Shown: positions 36,671-46,982 of the stretch, piece by piece
Numbering within the stretch: the stretch's first letter is position 1
Layout of the letters: every line of letters begins with the position of its first letter
Assembly: GCA_014825775.1 (NCBI GenBank)
Contig: MVAQ01000104.1
Location: 1-64,000, forward strand
Origin: Krasilnikovozyma curviuscula
Lineage: Eukaryota; Basidiomycota; Tremellomycetes; Cystofilobasidiales; Mrakiaceae
Length of the DNA: 64,000 bases
Direction: 5' to 3'
The notes under the pieces: model-generated
Database searches by the model: none
Told to the model about the DNA's origin: nothing
What the model saw: only the letters and a program-made list of their open reading frames with translations
Made by a program: the position numbers and the translations under genes

Positions 36671-39602
36671 TCAAGTCGAGAGATATCCGGCCTCCACTCC
36701 GACATCCATCCACCGTTCACCAAACACCTTCTTCCAAATCTCCTCCCCTTCACTCATATCCAACTTTACGAGTGGTTTCAGAGGGACTGTATCATTGCCA
36801 GCTTCCTTCTGGAGATTGATCCTTCTCAACCTCTCTGCTTCCCAGATGGAAACAAACGCATCGCTCGTGCTCTTCAAACCAAAGCAGAACCCTAGATCAC
36901 ACTCCTGTGGGTGCTTGGGTGGAAACCTAGCTTTAGCTTTCCCCGTCTTTGGGTCAATCTCGAAGCTGTATCCTTTGCCGTCGTCGTCTGATTCAGCTGA
37001 ATGTTTGAATGGAATGAAGTCGGATCCAGTGGTGGTGTGGGCGAAGTCTACCATGCGAATCTTGACTTCTCCTTTTGAGTGAGAGTGAGAGTTCAAACCA
37101 TGAATGGGAGCCGCGTCAGCAGAACGAACTCGTCGACCTGGAACGTCGGATCGGACAGCGTCACGAGAGACACGACCTCCGTTGCTATAAGCAGTGCTAC
37201 CTTCTGAATCCTGATGTTGATGATTTTGACGTCGGTGATGGTGATGGTGATGATGGTTTTGGCGAGGGCGAAGTTGGCTTGAAGTATTAGAAGCGTTGCT
37301 GAGGCCGGCTGAGGATGAAGATCGAGGCATATCGGCAACTTTGGAGACAGAGATTGGTAGTGGGAACACCGGTTTGGCGCAAGCTTCTGAGTAGTCTCCA
37401 CTGACGACATTCACAGGCTTGATGGACGTGGTAGTGACATATCCTTCCTTCTCCTTCAAATTTGCCTGCACCTCACCGTCGCCTTCGTAGATGAACAACA
37501 GTGAGCATCCATAGAACCTAAACCCTGGAAGTTTGGCAATGATCCTAGTGAGATTCCAGAGTTGATGTAGGATCCCAGGGATGAGGTGAACGAGAAGGGT
37601 GTCGCCGTCGGAGATGAAGGAGGAGAGAACGCGTGGAAATTGAGGAGTTGTAACTGCACGACCGTAGTACTTATTTTCAGTCTTGACCTTTCCAGTAGCA
37701 TTGTTCCAAGTCTAAAGAGGATGAAGAAGGTGTCAATTTATGAATTTGAGGAACGTTTTATATGCAAAGAGTTTCGATCGAGTGACTTACCTGCATTCCA
37801 CAAACTCTTACACCAAGTGTCCGACTGGTAGTCTTATCACACTTCTCTCTCTGGCTATACTTCTTCTTCCTTGTTGCATCATACCCATACTGCCTCGTCC
37901 CCATCTTAAGATCCATCACACACGGATTCTTCAACTGGCCAGTCAAGTCCTCCATTAAGATGAAGTACGCCTGTCTAACGATGCTAGAGTCATCTGGGTA
38001 TGGCGATCGCGGTGATTCGGAAGACGGTGAGTATGAGCGAGTTGTTGAAGAGGTGTTGTAGAGTTGTCTAAGCTGCCGGTGTTGCTGACCGATGACAGAA
38101 AGTGATGACGTTTTATCTTCAAGAGACTGTATTTCTTCAGAATCGGCGTCTGTCGCATGAAAGTCGTTTTCTGAGGTGTATCCTTTGGTCAACGAAGATC
38201 TTTTGCCTGACCTGGAACCAAATTGGCCGCTGTTGTTGGATTTGTGCTTTTGCATCTTCCGCAGGATGGTTCCAAACACATGATCGCGTAGCTTGGTGTT
38301 GACAGTCGTACTACCCAGACCTCCAGCAGGTGAAATTCCAGCTCCAATGAGATGAGGATTTTGTAAAAGGAAGTCGTGATGAGATGGGAAGTCCCTCATG
38401 TGACTCTCGGAGTGACTGTTGCTTGTCCCTCCGCGACTATTCAACGACGGCGTGAGGTTGGGTGAGAAGGGCGGTGTAGCTGCTGCGAGTGTTACGGTGT
38501 TAAGAGGAGAGCTGGCTGGTGTTGGTGGGGCGGTATCTGCACTCTGAGAATGACGGTGGTTCGCTAGACTCGACGACGACGACGACCCGAAGCCTTGATG
38601 TGACCTGTTGTTGTGCTTCAGCCAGGCTTCAGGAACAACGTGTCTATTCCAATCCAGCACCACCTCTGGAATCTCTACCAGTGACTCCATCTCCGCTGGT
38701 CTCCTGACAACACCTGATTTATCATTGGGAGGAGTGTTGTAGCCCATGGTGGCGAGACTGGAAGCTGCTTTGTGTATCGGTGGTCTGGGTCGAAGAGAGT
38801 CCTTTGTGGTTGGTGTAGATGGTGGTGCTCCAGGTGAGAGGACTGTGGCGGTGTTGCTCTCGTCAGGCCGCGAGGGTGGGCGAGACCTGCGATAATTGAC
38901 GAGCATGACACCGAGGTACCGAGGAATGAACCTCAGCAGCTCAGGAGCCTCTCGTTCTACAGCTTCATAGAAGATATTTTCTCTTGATGCAAGGGGCTAC
39001 GGGGAAAGAAAAGAGCGGTGCAAAGCGAGTGAGAAAACTAGAGGCGGGAATCTAACTAACTAAAATGGCGACAGGCACTAGCACCACATACCTTACAAAC
39101 AGCCCTCTTTGTGAATCGGTAGATGGCACTGTGACCTCCAACCTGGTTCATGAAAGGTTTCAGTTCGACTGTGGGCAGGTGACGTTCACCATTTGCATCT
39201 TCGTATCCATAATCCTCGTTGAGACGTAGTTCTTCCATAGCAGCCTCATGTTCCGCTTTACTCGAAGGGATGATAATCTTCCTTCTAGCCGTGGACCGTT
39301 TTCTTCTGGGCCTGCTGGGCTGACTACCGCCTGGTGACATGTCAGCTAGGGTGAAATCGAAGTCTGAATGCGCTGAGGAGGACGACTGAGATCCTGATTG
39401 TGACTCTAAGCTGAGGGAGCTCGACGAGGATGATGAGGATGAGGATGCATAGGAGTTGGCTGGCTCGTACGATTCATCGTCGAAATCTGGTGTAATATCG
39501 AAGTAGGCAAAGCAGTTTAGTACAGAGCACCAAGAAAAATCTGTAGGGTCGATAAAAGGGCTGTCAGCGAAAAAACAACTCACCTAAATCGTGAGACTGC
39601 AT
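36671..39602 (-). CDS. KCS1: Inositol hexakisphosphate kinase
   Basis: Makes inositol pyrophosphates (IP7) from IP6, affecting phosphate signalling and vacuole and stress responses. Exons 39602-39584, 39540-39092, 38996-37791 and 37711-36671 sum to 905 codons, 904 residues. The N-terminal conserved block ([19 protein letters not shown], then ENIFYEAVE and [12 protein letters not shown]) is followed by a ~260-residue Ser/Pro-rich insert. The kinase core has the IPK signature [14 protein letters not shown], a SLLFIYEG segment, a second His-rich insert with an HHHHHHHRR run, and the catalytic metal motif [11 protein letters not shown]. Layout matches fungal Kcs1. The 19-nt first coding exon encodes just six residues plus one base. 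Confidence 0.94.
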
Positions 39603-41599
39603 CGTCTTTTGTGATAGCACCATCCACAACTCCTAGTCCAGTCACTGCGAGCAGCAGGATTCAGCGATTGGAACGAAGAGTGGAATTGTGGTGAGTATTG
39701 GTTTGTGGAGAGCTGACAGGGCAAGCGGACGCAGGGTCGAGGAACGTTCAAGGCGGGTCGAACGTGTTGCTCGACTTGAATTGTCCCTCCTGGAATCCTC
39801 AGCTACCAAAGTACCAGTCTACGCCCAGAGAGTCCCTTCCACGTTTAGGGCTGACAAGTCGATCTGGGGACTGCAGGCTACTCACCTGATAAATTCGTAG
39901 AAAATCGAGGGGCGCGTGTCTGGTCGAGAACCGGGCCTGATCAGATCCCGGTATTTCAAAACAGAGATGGAAATGAAGAGAACGAAGATTTACTCAATGC
40001 CCTGACCAGCAAACTTTCGGGAAAGAGAAAGCTAGGAAATTAGCCAGCAAAAATGTTCTCAATATCATCGTTACTCTGCAAGGTGACAGGCTGTTCTCTT
40101 ATAAGCAGCTCCTACACAGTAGAAGTTTGCATCCGAAGAACTGGAGAGTCGGTCTATTCAATATGAGAAGAAAAGGGAAAAGCCCACTCGAGAGTTCTAC
40201 CTGACCCACGACCCAAAACGTTACCAAAGTCAAGCTCGAAAATATTGTACGCAGTCCAGACTTGCAGGAGCCAGAACATTCAGCGACACAGGAGACAAAA
40301 AGATGACTGCAACAGAAGCGCTCGCTCACCTGGCTGAGCGGTACAGTAGGAAATGTTCGAAAGGGGTCAGGCGGGGTCGACGTTCGAGATGGAACTGAGC
40401 GCCGAGCGCGACGATGTACAGGGATTCAGGAAATTCTGGCAGGCCTTCACGTTTCATGTTTTCATTCCAGAGAAGCAGAATCGAATTAGATGTACAAATA
40501 TAAGGACTACCATGATCTATCTCATTCAGATCAACTCAAAACCTTTTACGCATGGCGGCGACATTCAACTATCAGTGGACGACAGCCGAGTGAGAAAAGA
40601 TGTCAGAAGTGGCTAGATAAATCTCACAAAGATACCATTCAGTTTGGTACAAGGTTGGGCAACACCACATCATCATATCCATCGCCCACAGCCAGCTATT
40701 CATCCACAGCGCGAGATCCATCTTCGCGAAGAGGAATCTCTGCATTGATGGTAAAAGACTAACCAAAGCAGTAAATAGAAATTTGAGGCGATTGTAGTTA
40801 GCTATACTCACGACCTCAATGTTAGCCCAAAAAATGGCGTTGCATTGACGACAGCAGTCTATAATGAGTCCTTCTCGTACCCAGGTTTTTAGGTCTTCTC
40901 GTATTTCTGCACAAAGAAACCAGAGTAGACTGTCTTAATGGTCCAGAAGTCTTGAGGGACAGAGAGATGGCGAGGTAGGTGTGTCTAGAAGTTGCTCTTG
41001 TGAGCGGAGATGTCGATGTTGTTTCCTTTCGGACCGTCCGTAAAGAGGAGGAGCAGGTGGTACGTGAGAGAGGTTAAAGTGTTACAAATCAGATGGTGAT
41101 TGCTTGAAGACAGTAATATCATGGTCCTTCTTCTTCTAGTATTCGTCGTTGAGAGGATGTGATGCTTCACCTCTTGACGAGAAGCGTGTTGCGCGAGCTC
41201 GGAGTGGGAAGTCTTCCTCGACTTCTCAGGGGAAGGGATATTTTGTTTCTAATAGATCATTTGTCAGATACCGTTTCTATGTATAGAGCTCAGGCCATAG
41301 TTTGGTGTTCTGGAAAAGCTGGCGCACAACTCAAGCTCCGCAACGCAGCAGACAGGGCATAAAAGTGATCATTTCAAGAAACTTAACACTTTCCAATAGC
41401 TTTCCCAGACAACAAGGATGTTTATATAAAAGAGGACCAGACTACGAAAGCGAATCCATAATTTTGGCCGACGAACTTTTTTTTCTCAGCGAATTCTGAG
41501 CTCTTCTCCTAGTCGACAGCATTTCACTCTTTTCCTGAGGCTTACGCTCTCCTCACCCTAAAGGTCACAGCTGTACAGGTTCTTGCTTTCTCCTCTGCA
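39603..41599. promoter_or_regulatory. 2-kb divergent KCS1/RSM10 intergenic region
   Basis: The longest gene-free stretch here, between divergent KCS1 (-) and uS10m (+). Small frames of 60-90 codons on both strands have no domains or splice-linked neighbours. Pyrimidine-rich sequence precedes the RSM10 ATG (about 41500-41595). It could hold long leaders, a non-coding RNA or a very divergent small gene; none is supported by sequence alone. Confidence 0.4.
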
Positions 41600-43251
41600 A
41601 TGGCTCCTCGAGGTTCCTCACTCCTTCGGACGGCCGTCACCACCCTCCCCTCGACCTCTCACGCCTCGACGTCGTCAGCGACCGCCTGCTCTGCTTCAAC
41701 TCGAAGATGCCTTTCAACATCAGCCCATGTGAGACGTAGAGAAGCTACTGAATGGTCTTACCCATCTCAGCTTGGTGATGAACGTCCTCGAAGGCCGTTT
41801 TTGAACCCCGAAGTTTCAAAGCACATACCCAACCTGGTGGCCATTCGAAACGAGTGAGTCTGACTGCTTTCTTCAGGGCCAGAGTTAGTACTCGATAGGG
41901 TGGAGATAAAATCAGGAGGATTCTCTCAGGTTGAAGAAGGCAGTAGTCCGTGCGAAACATTTTTTTCGCACTCAGCACTTTTTCTTTGTGCTGCCGGGAT
42001 TCGTCCAGTCGCTTCTCGTTCTTCTCATCGCATGGCTTCCTGAATAGCTATTCCATTCACCTTCTAACAACTTGATGTTGTTCTTCTCCTTCTAGAATGG
42101 CGCCCTACCCTCTCCCTTCCACCCTTCTTGATCCATACCAAACGCCTCCCACACTCCCTTTACCCGAAATTCCAGTTCACACCCACACTGTCACCTTCCA
42201 GTCATACAACGATAGAGATCTGCTGCCTCGGTATGCGTCGCTACTCGGTCACACCTGTCTCGCTCTCCAGCTGGCCATGAAGCCAGTGCAGGTCAAACAA
42301 CGAGTGAAGACAGAGCGCTGGGCAATGCCACGAAGTCCACACGCTGCTTCCAAGACGAAGGATGTTTGGGAAAGGGTAACATTGGAGAGGAAGTTCGAGA
42401 TTTACAACTGTGCGCCAGAAGCAATGGAGAAGATCGTGAGGGTGATTTTGGCGCTGGGAGGAACGAACGAGAGCGACGGGGTGGTCTTCAAAGTCGATGC
42501 CTTCGACCACATAGCTTCACCAACATCTGACTCAATAGCAGCCAAGAATAACCAACAACAACAACTCGCCTCCGTTCGACCACTCAGTAAAGACGGCAAA
42601 CAAGAAGTCATTCTTCAAATCGCTGAAAAGTTCATCGAAGAACAGCGCCAGCTCCTCAAAACTAAAACTGCTGAAAAGGAAAAGGCTAAAGCTGACATGA
42701 TAAAGTCTCTCAAGCTTACAAGAAGAGAACTCGATGCTCCAGCGGAGGACCCAAGATCTATATCAGCCGTCGACAAGCAGCAACCACCACGCATAGTTGA
42801 AGTAGAAGCTCAAATTGAACGAGCTGAAACGCAACTCCACTCAGCCGTAGAAAAACTTCCAAAAGCTGTCGAAACACGGTACGTCGCCATCCCAGAACCA
42901 GCTGATGTTCCTCCAGTCGAGTTGTCACCTCCAGCACCAACAGTGGTAGACGAGACACTGTCAGCAATCAATAATGCTACACAATCAGCGATCGAAGATA
43001 TCCAACAAGCCCGAAAGGAGGTTTCGCCAACAGAGTCTGCGAAGCAGGATGTCAAGGAAGCTCAATCGTCCGATGTCGTTCCTAAACAACAGACCTCGAC
43101 GGCGAATGTTGAAGCTGTGGTGTTGAATGATGACTTAAATACGGCGAAAGTGGCATCTGAGGGTGTAAACGCTGCTTCCGGAAGGGAAGATGAGGCGTTG
43201 TTGAAAGGTGTGGAGAAGGCCGCGAAGCAGGACGAGCAGAAAGAGAAGTAA
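41600..43251 (+). CDS. RSM10: Mitochondrial ribosomal protein uS10m with long C-terminal extension
   Basis: Small-subunit mitoribosome protein. Exons 41600-41853 and 42096-43251 give 469 residues. Residues 1-45 are rich in Ser/Thr/Arg/Ala, a mitochondrial presequence. The S10 fold covers about 110-205: a VTFQSYNDRDL strand, LPRYASLLGH helix, TERWAMPRSPHAASK loop and a RKFEIYNCAPEAMEKI strand-helix, as in other mitochondrial S10 proteins. The last ~250 residues are an Ala/Glu/Lys/Gln-rich, partly coiled-coil tail not found in bacterial S10 and much longer than in yeast Rsm10 (203 aa in total). The tail runs in the same exon as the core. Confidence 0.88.
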
Positions 43252-43492
43252 TCATTGGCGATAGCTAATAAATCAAGTCAATCTAACTTCTAGTCGACTA
43301 TTGACATAAATGTGGCTATTGGCGTGATCTGACTTGCTGGCTCTTGCGGATTACTGAACGAAAGACACACAGTGATAACTTCGTTTGTTTTATACGACCA
43401 CCATCTAATCTGTGTACAACTTCTAAATATTCACAACGTAAATTGACAGGAATTTAATTTTGAGAGAGATGTCAGCGTGACTTTTCACTAGC

Positions 43493-46465
43493 TTAACCGA
43501 CTACGAAAGTCCAAGCTCTTTGAGGGTAACTCTTCCACCCAGTAGGTTTCCACTGCGCGTGCAACATCAATTAATGTGTCAACTCCAAGTGAATCTGAAA
43601 GTATTGAGAATTTGCTTCACTCACATCTTCAGCGAGCACGTCAGCGAGCTGCTCCTTGTTCCAGTCAGAGTGGCCGGTCTTGAGATCAGCTGTAGAAAGA
43701 TCGACAGCTGGATCTCTGTGGTATAACCAGTGACCGAGACCAAACAGAACTACAACAGGAATTAGAATATAGGCTTGCAGGAAAGCGATGAGGTTGAAGG
43801 GAGTCAAGAAGGCCGTCCCTAAGAGAAAGCGAAAACAAAGAAGTGTCAGATTAAGAGGTCTACCAATGAACGGCTAGAATCTACTTACATCCTTGGAAGA
43901 AGGTGAAGAAGAGACAAATCAAAAATCCAATCCAAGTTCCGTATGGGTAGATCCAAGTTCTGAAAGGTAGGTCGGTAACAGGAATCCCTTGAAGCTTCAT
44001 TGCTTTTCGGAAGCGAAGATGGCAGAGCATGATAGATGTCCATGCGATGAAAGACGACACTCCAGAAATGTTTACCTAACGTAATGACATAATTGGTTAG
44101 CTTCTGAAAGGAGGAATTGTGATCTCTCTAGTCGCGACACAGCAGGAAGGGTGATGAAGTGCAGCAACGCATGGCCTCCTGCTCTTCAAAAGCCCGTAAA
44201 CTATCCTCTTTACTCCTCCAGCCACAAAAACATCCCAAATAGGAGATTTAGAAGCTACAATGAGCGTATGTTACTTTCTCAAACACCAGTATGGCACTGT
44301 AGTTTGGAGACGTCGCCCAGCCTCCTTTGTGTCACAACTACGACAGATCAAAAGGAACCGGGTAGAGGATGAAGACTCACCAGCCAGGTGAACAGAACCC
44401 CAGGCCCGGAAGCTAAATTCAACAAAGATAGAAGGCATCCCAAGTTGGTGAAGAGCATAGCATAGATTGGGACACCTTGTTTAGTAGTCTTTCCAAAGAA
44501 CTTTGGTGCGTGTCCCTCCAAAGCCTGACCGGAAAAGAGAGAAGTAAGTAGACTTTCAATCTAATGAGAGTCTCTAGAGGTAGACAACGCTCCAAGCAAC
44601 GCAGACTAACCATGTTTGCAAGGGTCCTGGAAGAAATATACAGAGTTCCATTGATTGCTGATATGGTAGCAACGAGGCAAATTGCCGAGATAATGGATGC
44701 GACTACTGGATACCCAACTCTGTTGAAGGCGATTGCAAGAGGGGCCGAAGCGGCTTGAGAGCTGGCGCTTAGCAGATTAGGATCGTTGTAAGGAACCACC
44801 AAATTCATGAAGAACAGACCACCAATAAAGACAAAACCTATTCTGTAGACAATCTATAGAAATCATCTTGTTAGAAGGAAGAAGCAGCAAACTGTAGGGA
44901 AATGTGTCCGACCTGTTTACAAGCTTTGGGCACATCACGAGTTGGGTTGGAAGCCTCTCCACTTGTGATACCTCTAAACACACGAATCAAGTACTTTTGA
45001 GTTGATTTGACTAAGGGGCAGGCCAAGGGTATGGTACTCACAACATTTCACTTCCAACCATACTCAACGCAGCATAAGGTAAAGCCTTGAAGACTCCAGC
45101 AACACCATTACTGAAAGGCCCCGGTTCTCTGTAGTAAGTAAACCCGATCTTTGGGGAATCCTTTCCAACAGCACCAGCGGCGATGAGAATGGACGCGATC
45201 ATGCTGTTGAGAGATGGCACAGAAGTTGTATTAGCCTCTCATCAAGCATCACATTGCGGTATATATTGAACTACTCGCCTCAAAAGAACACAAATCAGCT
45301 TGAAGGTTGACAGCCAGAATTCAGCTTCTCCCTGGAAAAAACAAAGAAGGAAAACTCAGCAAATAGTAGTCAAGCGCTATGACTACCCAGGCACACTTAC
45401 GTAGGCACGCACACCTGAGGGTTCAATCAGGGACACATACGCAAGATTTCAATTAGTAGGCTTGTCACAGTACAGAGCAGAAGTAAAAAAAAAAAGAGAG
45501 AGAGAGAGAGAGAGAAACAGAATACATACCCAACGCGCCAAAGCTCATGAAGATTACCCACGCGATCAATATGATTGCCCAAGATGGAACGGTCCCATTC
45601 TCGTTCCAGTAAGAGCAGATCAACACGATACCATTGTACTCAGACATTCCTGCAAACGGGGTTTTAGAACGTAACCATCGTCGAAACTATCAGACCGCAT
45701 CCCTTATCGAGAAAGTGCGAGCTAGCTCACCAATGCTGCACCACAAAAACCAGTAGTTCCACGCAGTAGCAAATCCTATTCAATTTGGAAGTTCAGAATT
45801 ATGGTTTATATTGAGGGATAGGGAGAGACTAACCAACAGCTGGGTGAATGAATCTGGTGGAAAAGGTCATGAATGAGCCAGAAATAGTGAGATAAGAACT
45901 CATCTACCAGCACAAGAATACAATCAGTTGCGCAAACATATTGAGAGCCGTCATGGGATTTACCTCAGCCAATGATTGCATCACCAGCCATAGAAGCGCA
46001 CCAACAAGGCTGTAGAGTCGGTCAGCGCACAAAGATCACAATTAGCGTAAAAGGCTGACAGAGAGTCTCACCCGAAACTAATTAGATTTCCTGCCGGACC
46101 GGCTTCAACTAATACAGCTCCCATGCTAAAGAAATAACCAGCACCGATGATACCACCTGCGGGCGCAAAGACACAGCGGCTGATGAGATGTCGCTCGCGA
46201 GAGGCGTGTAACAGAAAACTCACCCAGAGAAATCATCTGTTCATCGATGAACCTGTTGTCAACACTCGAGGAAAGCGTTTGAAGAGGGAAATACTAAACT
46301 TACCTGCATGTGTCTGCTCTGAAGCTTGCGGTGAAGGTTGACTTGACCAGCCGCCGCTGGGGCGTTTCCATCTTTCTCCAGGTTGTCATCTACACCCAAC
46401 ACCTGTACTGTCGTCCCCTCATCCTTGGACTTGGAAGAAATGAAACTACCTTGACGCTGCATCAT
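43493..46465 (-). CDS. Amino-acid permease (AAT/YAT family)
   Basis: Plasma-membrane proton-coupled amino-acid transporter with about 12 membrane helices and roughly 565 residues. ATG 46465 opens a 54-residue cytosolic leader. Family motifs are intact after splicing: RHMQMISLGGIIGAG in helix 1, SLAEMSSYLTISGSF, the GFATAWNYW helix, GVRAYGEAEFW, the SMVGSEMLGITSGEA amphipathic loop, NPTRDVPKA, and SSRTLANMALEGHAPKFF. Two exons are very small (13 and 14 nt) and one intron (45278-45204) has a GC donor. The end of the last exon is uncertain: phase 0 joining gives a Trp-rich end at 43493. It shares a promoter with the copper amine oxidase. Confidence 0.9.
45401..45414 (-). other. 14-nt microexon in permease
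   Basis: GTGTGCGTGCCTAC (minus strand) between a CCTCAG acceptor and a GTAAGT donor completes Gly and encodes Val-Arg-Ala-Tyr. The join reads GVRAYGEAEFW, the most conserved motif of fungal amino-acid permeases. Confidence 0.82.
45485..45515. repeat. Poly-A plus (GA)n microsatellite in a permease intron
   Basis: Eleven A followed by about ten GA units on the plus strand. On the transcribed minus strand this is a long pyrimidine tract just after the donor that precedes the 14-nt microexon. Such tracts vary in length between strains and bind splicing factors. Confidence 0.85.
46224..46236 (-). other. 13-nt microexon in permease
   Basis: ATGATTTCTCTGG (minus strand) between a GAACAG acceptor and a GTGAGT donor encodes Met-Ile-Ser-Leu and the first base of Gly. 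It joins the leader to the first membrane helix and completes the signature seen in yeast permeases as HxxMIALGG. Confidence 0.82.
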
Positions 46466-46982
46466 CTTCCTTTATTTCTTCTCGTAGATGGGAGAAGTTG
46501 GTTGAAGGTTATTAGGAAGAGACGCCGACGTCGGCCTTCATTGCTATCCACTCTCACTTCTATATATAAAATTGGGGAGTAACCCTATCTCGCCCTCTAC
46601 CTGACCCTGTACAGTGCGGGACTCTCCACAAAGTCCTTATCGTTCTCCCGCAAACAAGGCGAAGAAGCGTGTAGCTAATTAGCGCCGGTGGTCAGACTTT
46701 CGAGATCGGGATAAAGGTGGCGTGAAAGCGACAATCAATGAGAATTGCGAATCTATACTTACGCAGGAAGGTACTACATGGAAGGGATAAATTACGCAGA
46801 GGAAGCGGGGGTCACTCTTTTTTCTTGAAAAAGAAAAAGAAAAAGGTAAACAAAGACAATATTTGACTCCAGCATACGAGCGATGAATTCGAGCCGCGCT
46901 TGCGAGGTGACTTGACTAGAAAGTCTCTTTCGTTCAGCTTATCTGACCTCCCACTACCACCATCTATCCATCTTGCAAGACC
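46466..46982. promoter_or_regulatory. Shared permease/amine-oxidase promoter with GATA cores
   Basis: 517 bp between divergent starts. TATATATAAA at about 46561-46570 serves as a TATA box roughly 95 bp from the permease ATG. GATA cores occur at 46543-46548 (minus), 46585-46590 (minus), 46636-46641 (CTTATC), 46710-46715 (GATAAA) and 46786-46790 (GATAA). Nitrogen-catabolite GATA factors use such sites in fungi, so control by nitrogen supply is a reasonable inference. Confidence 0.5.
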
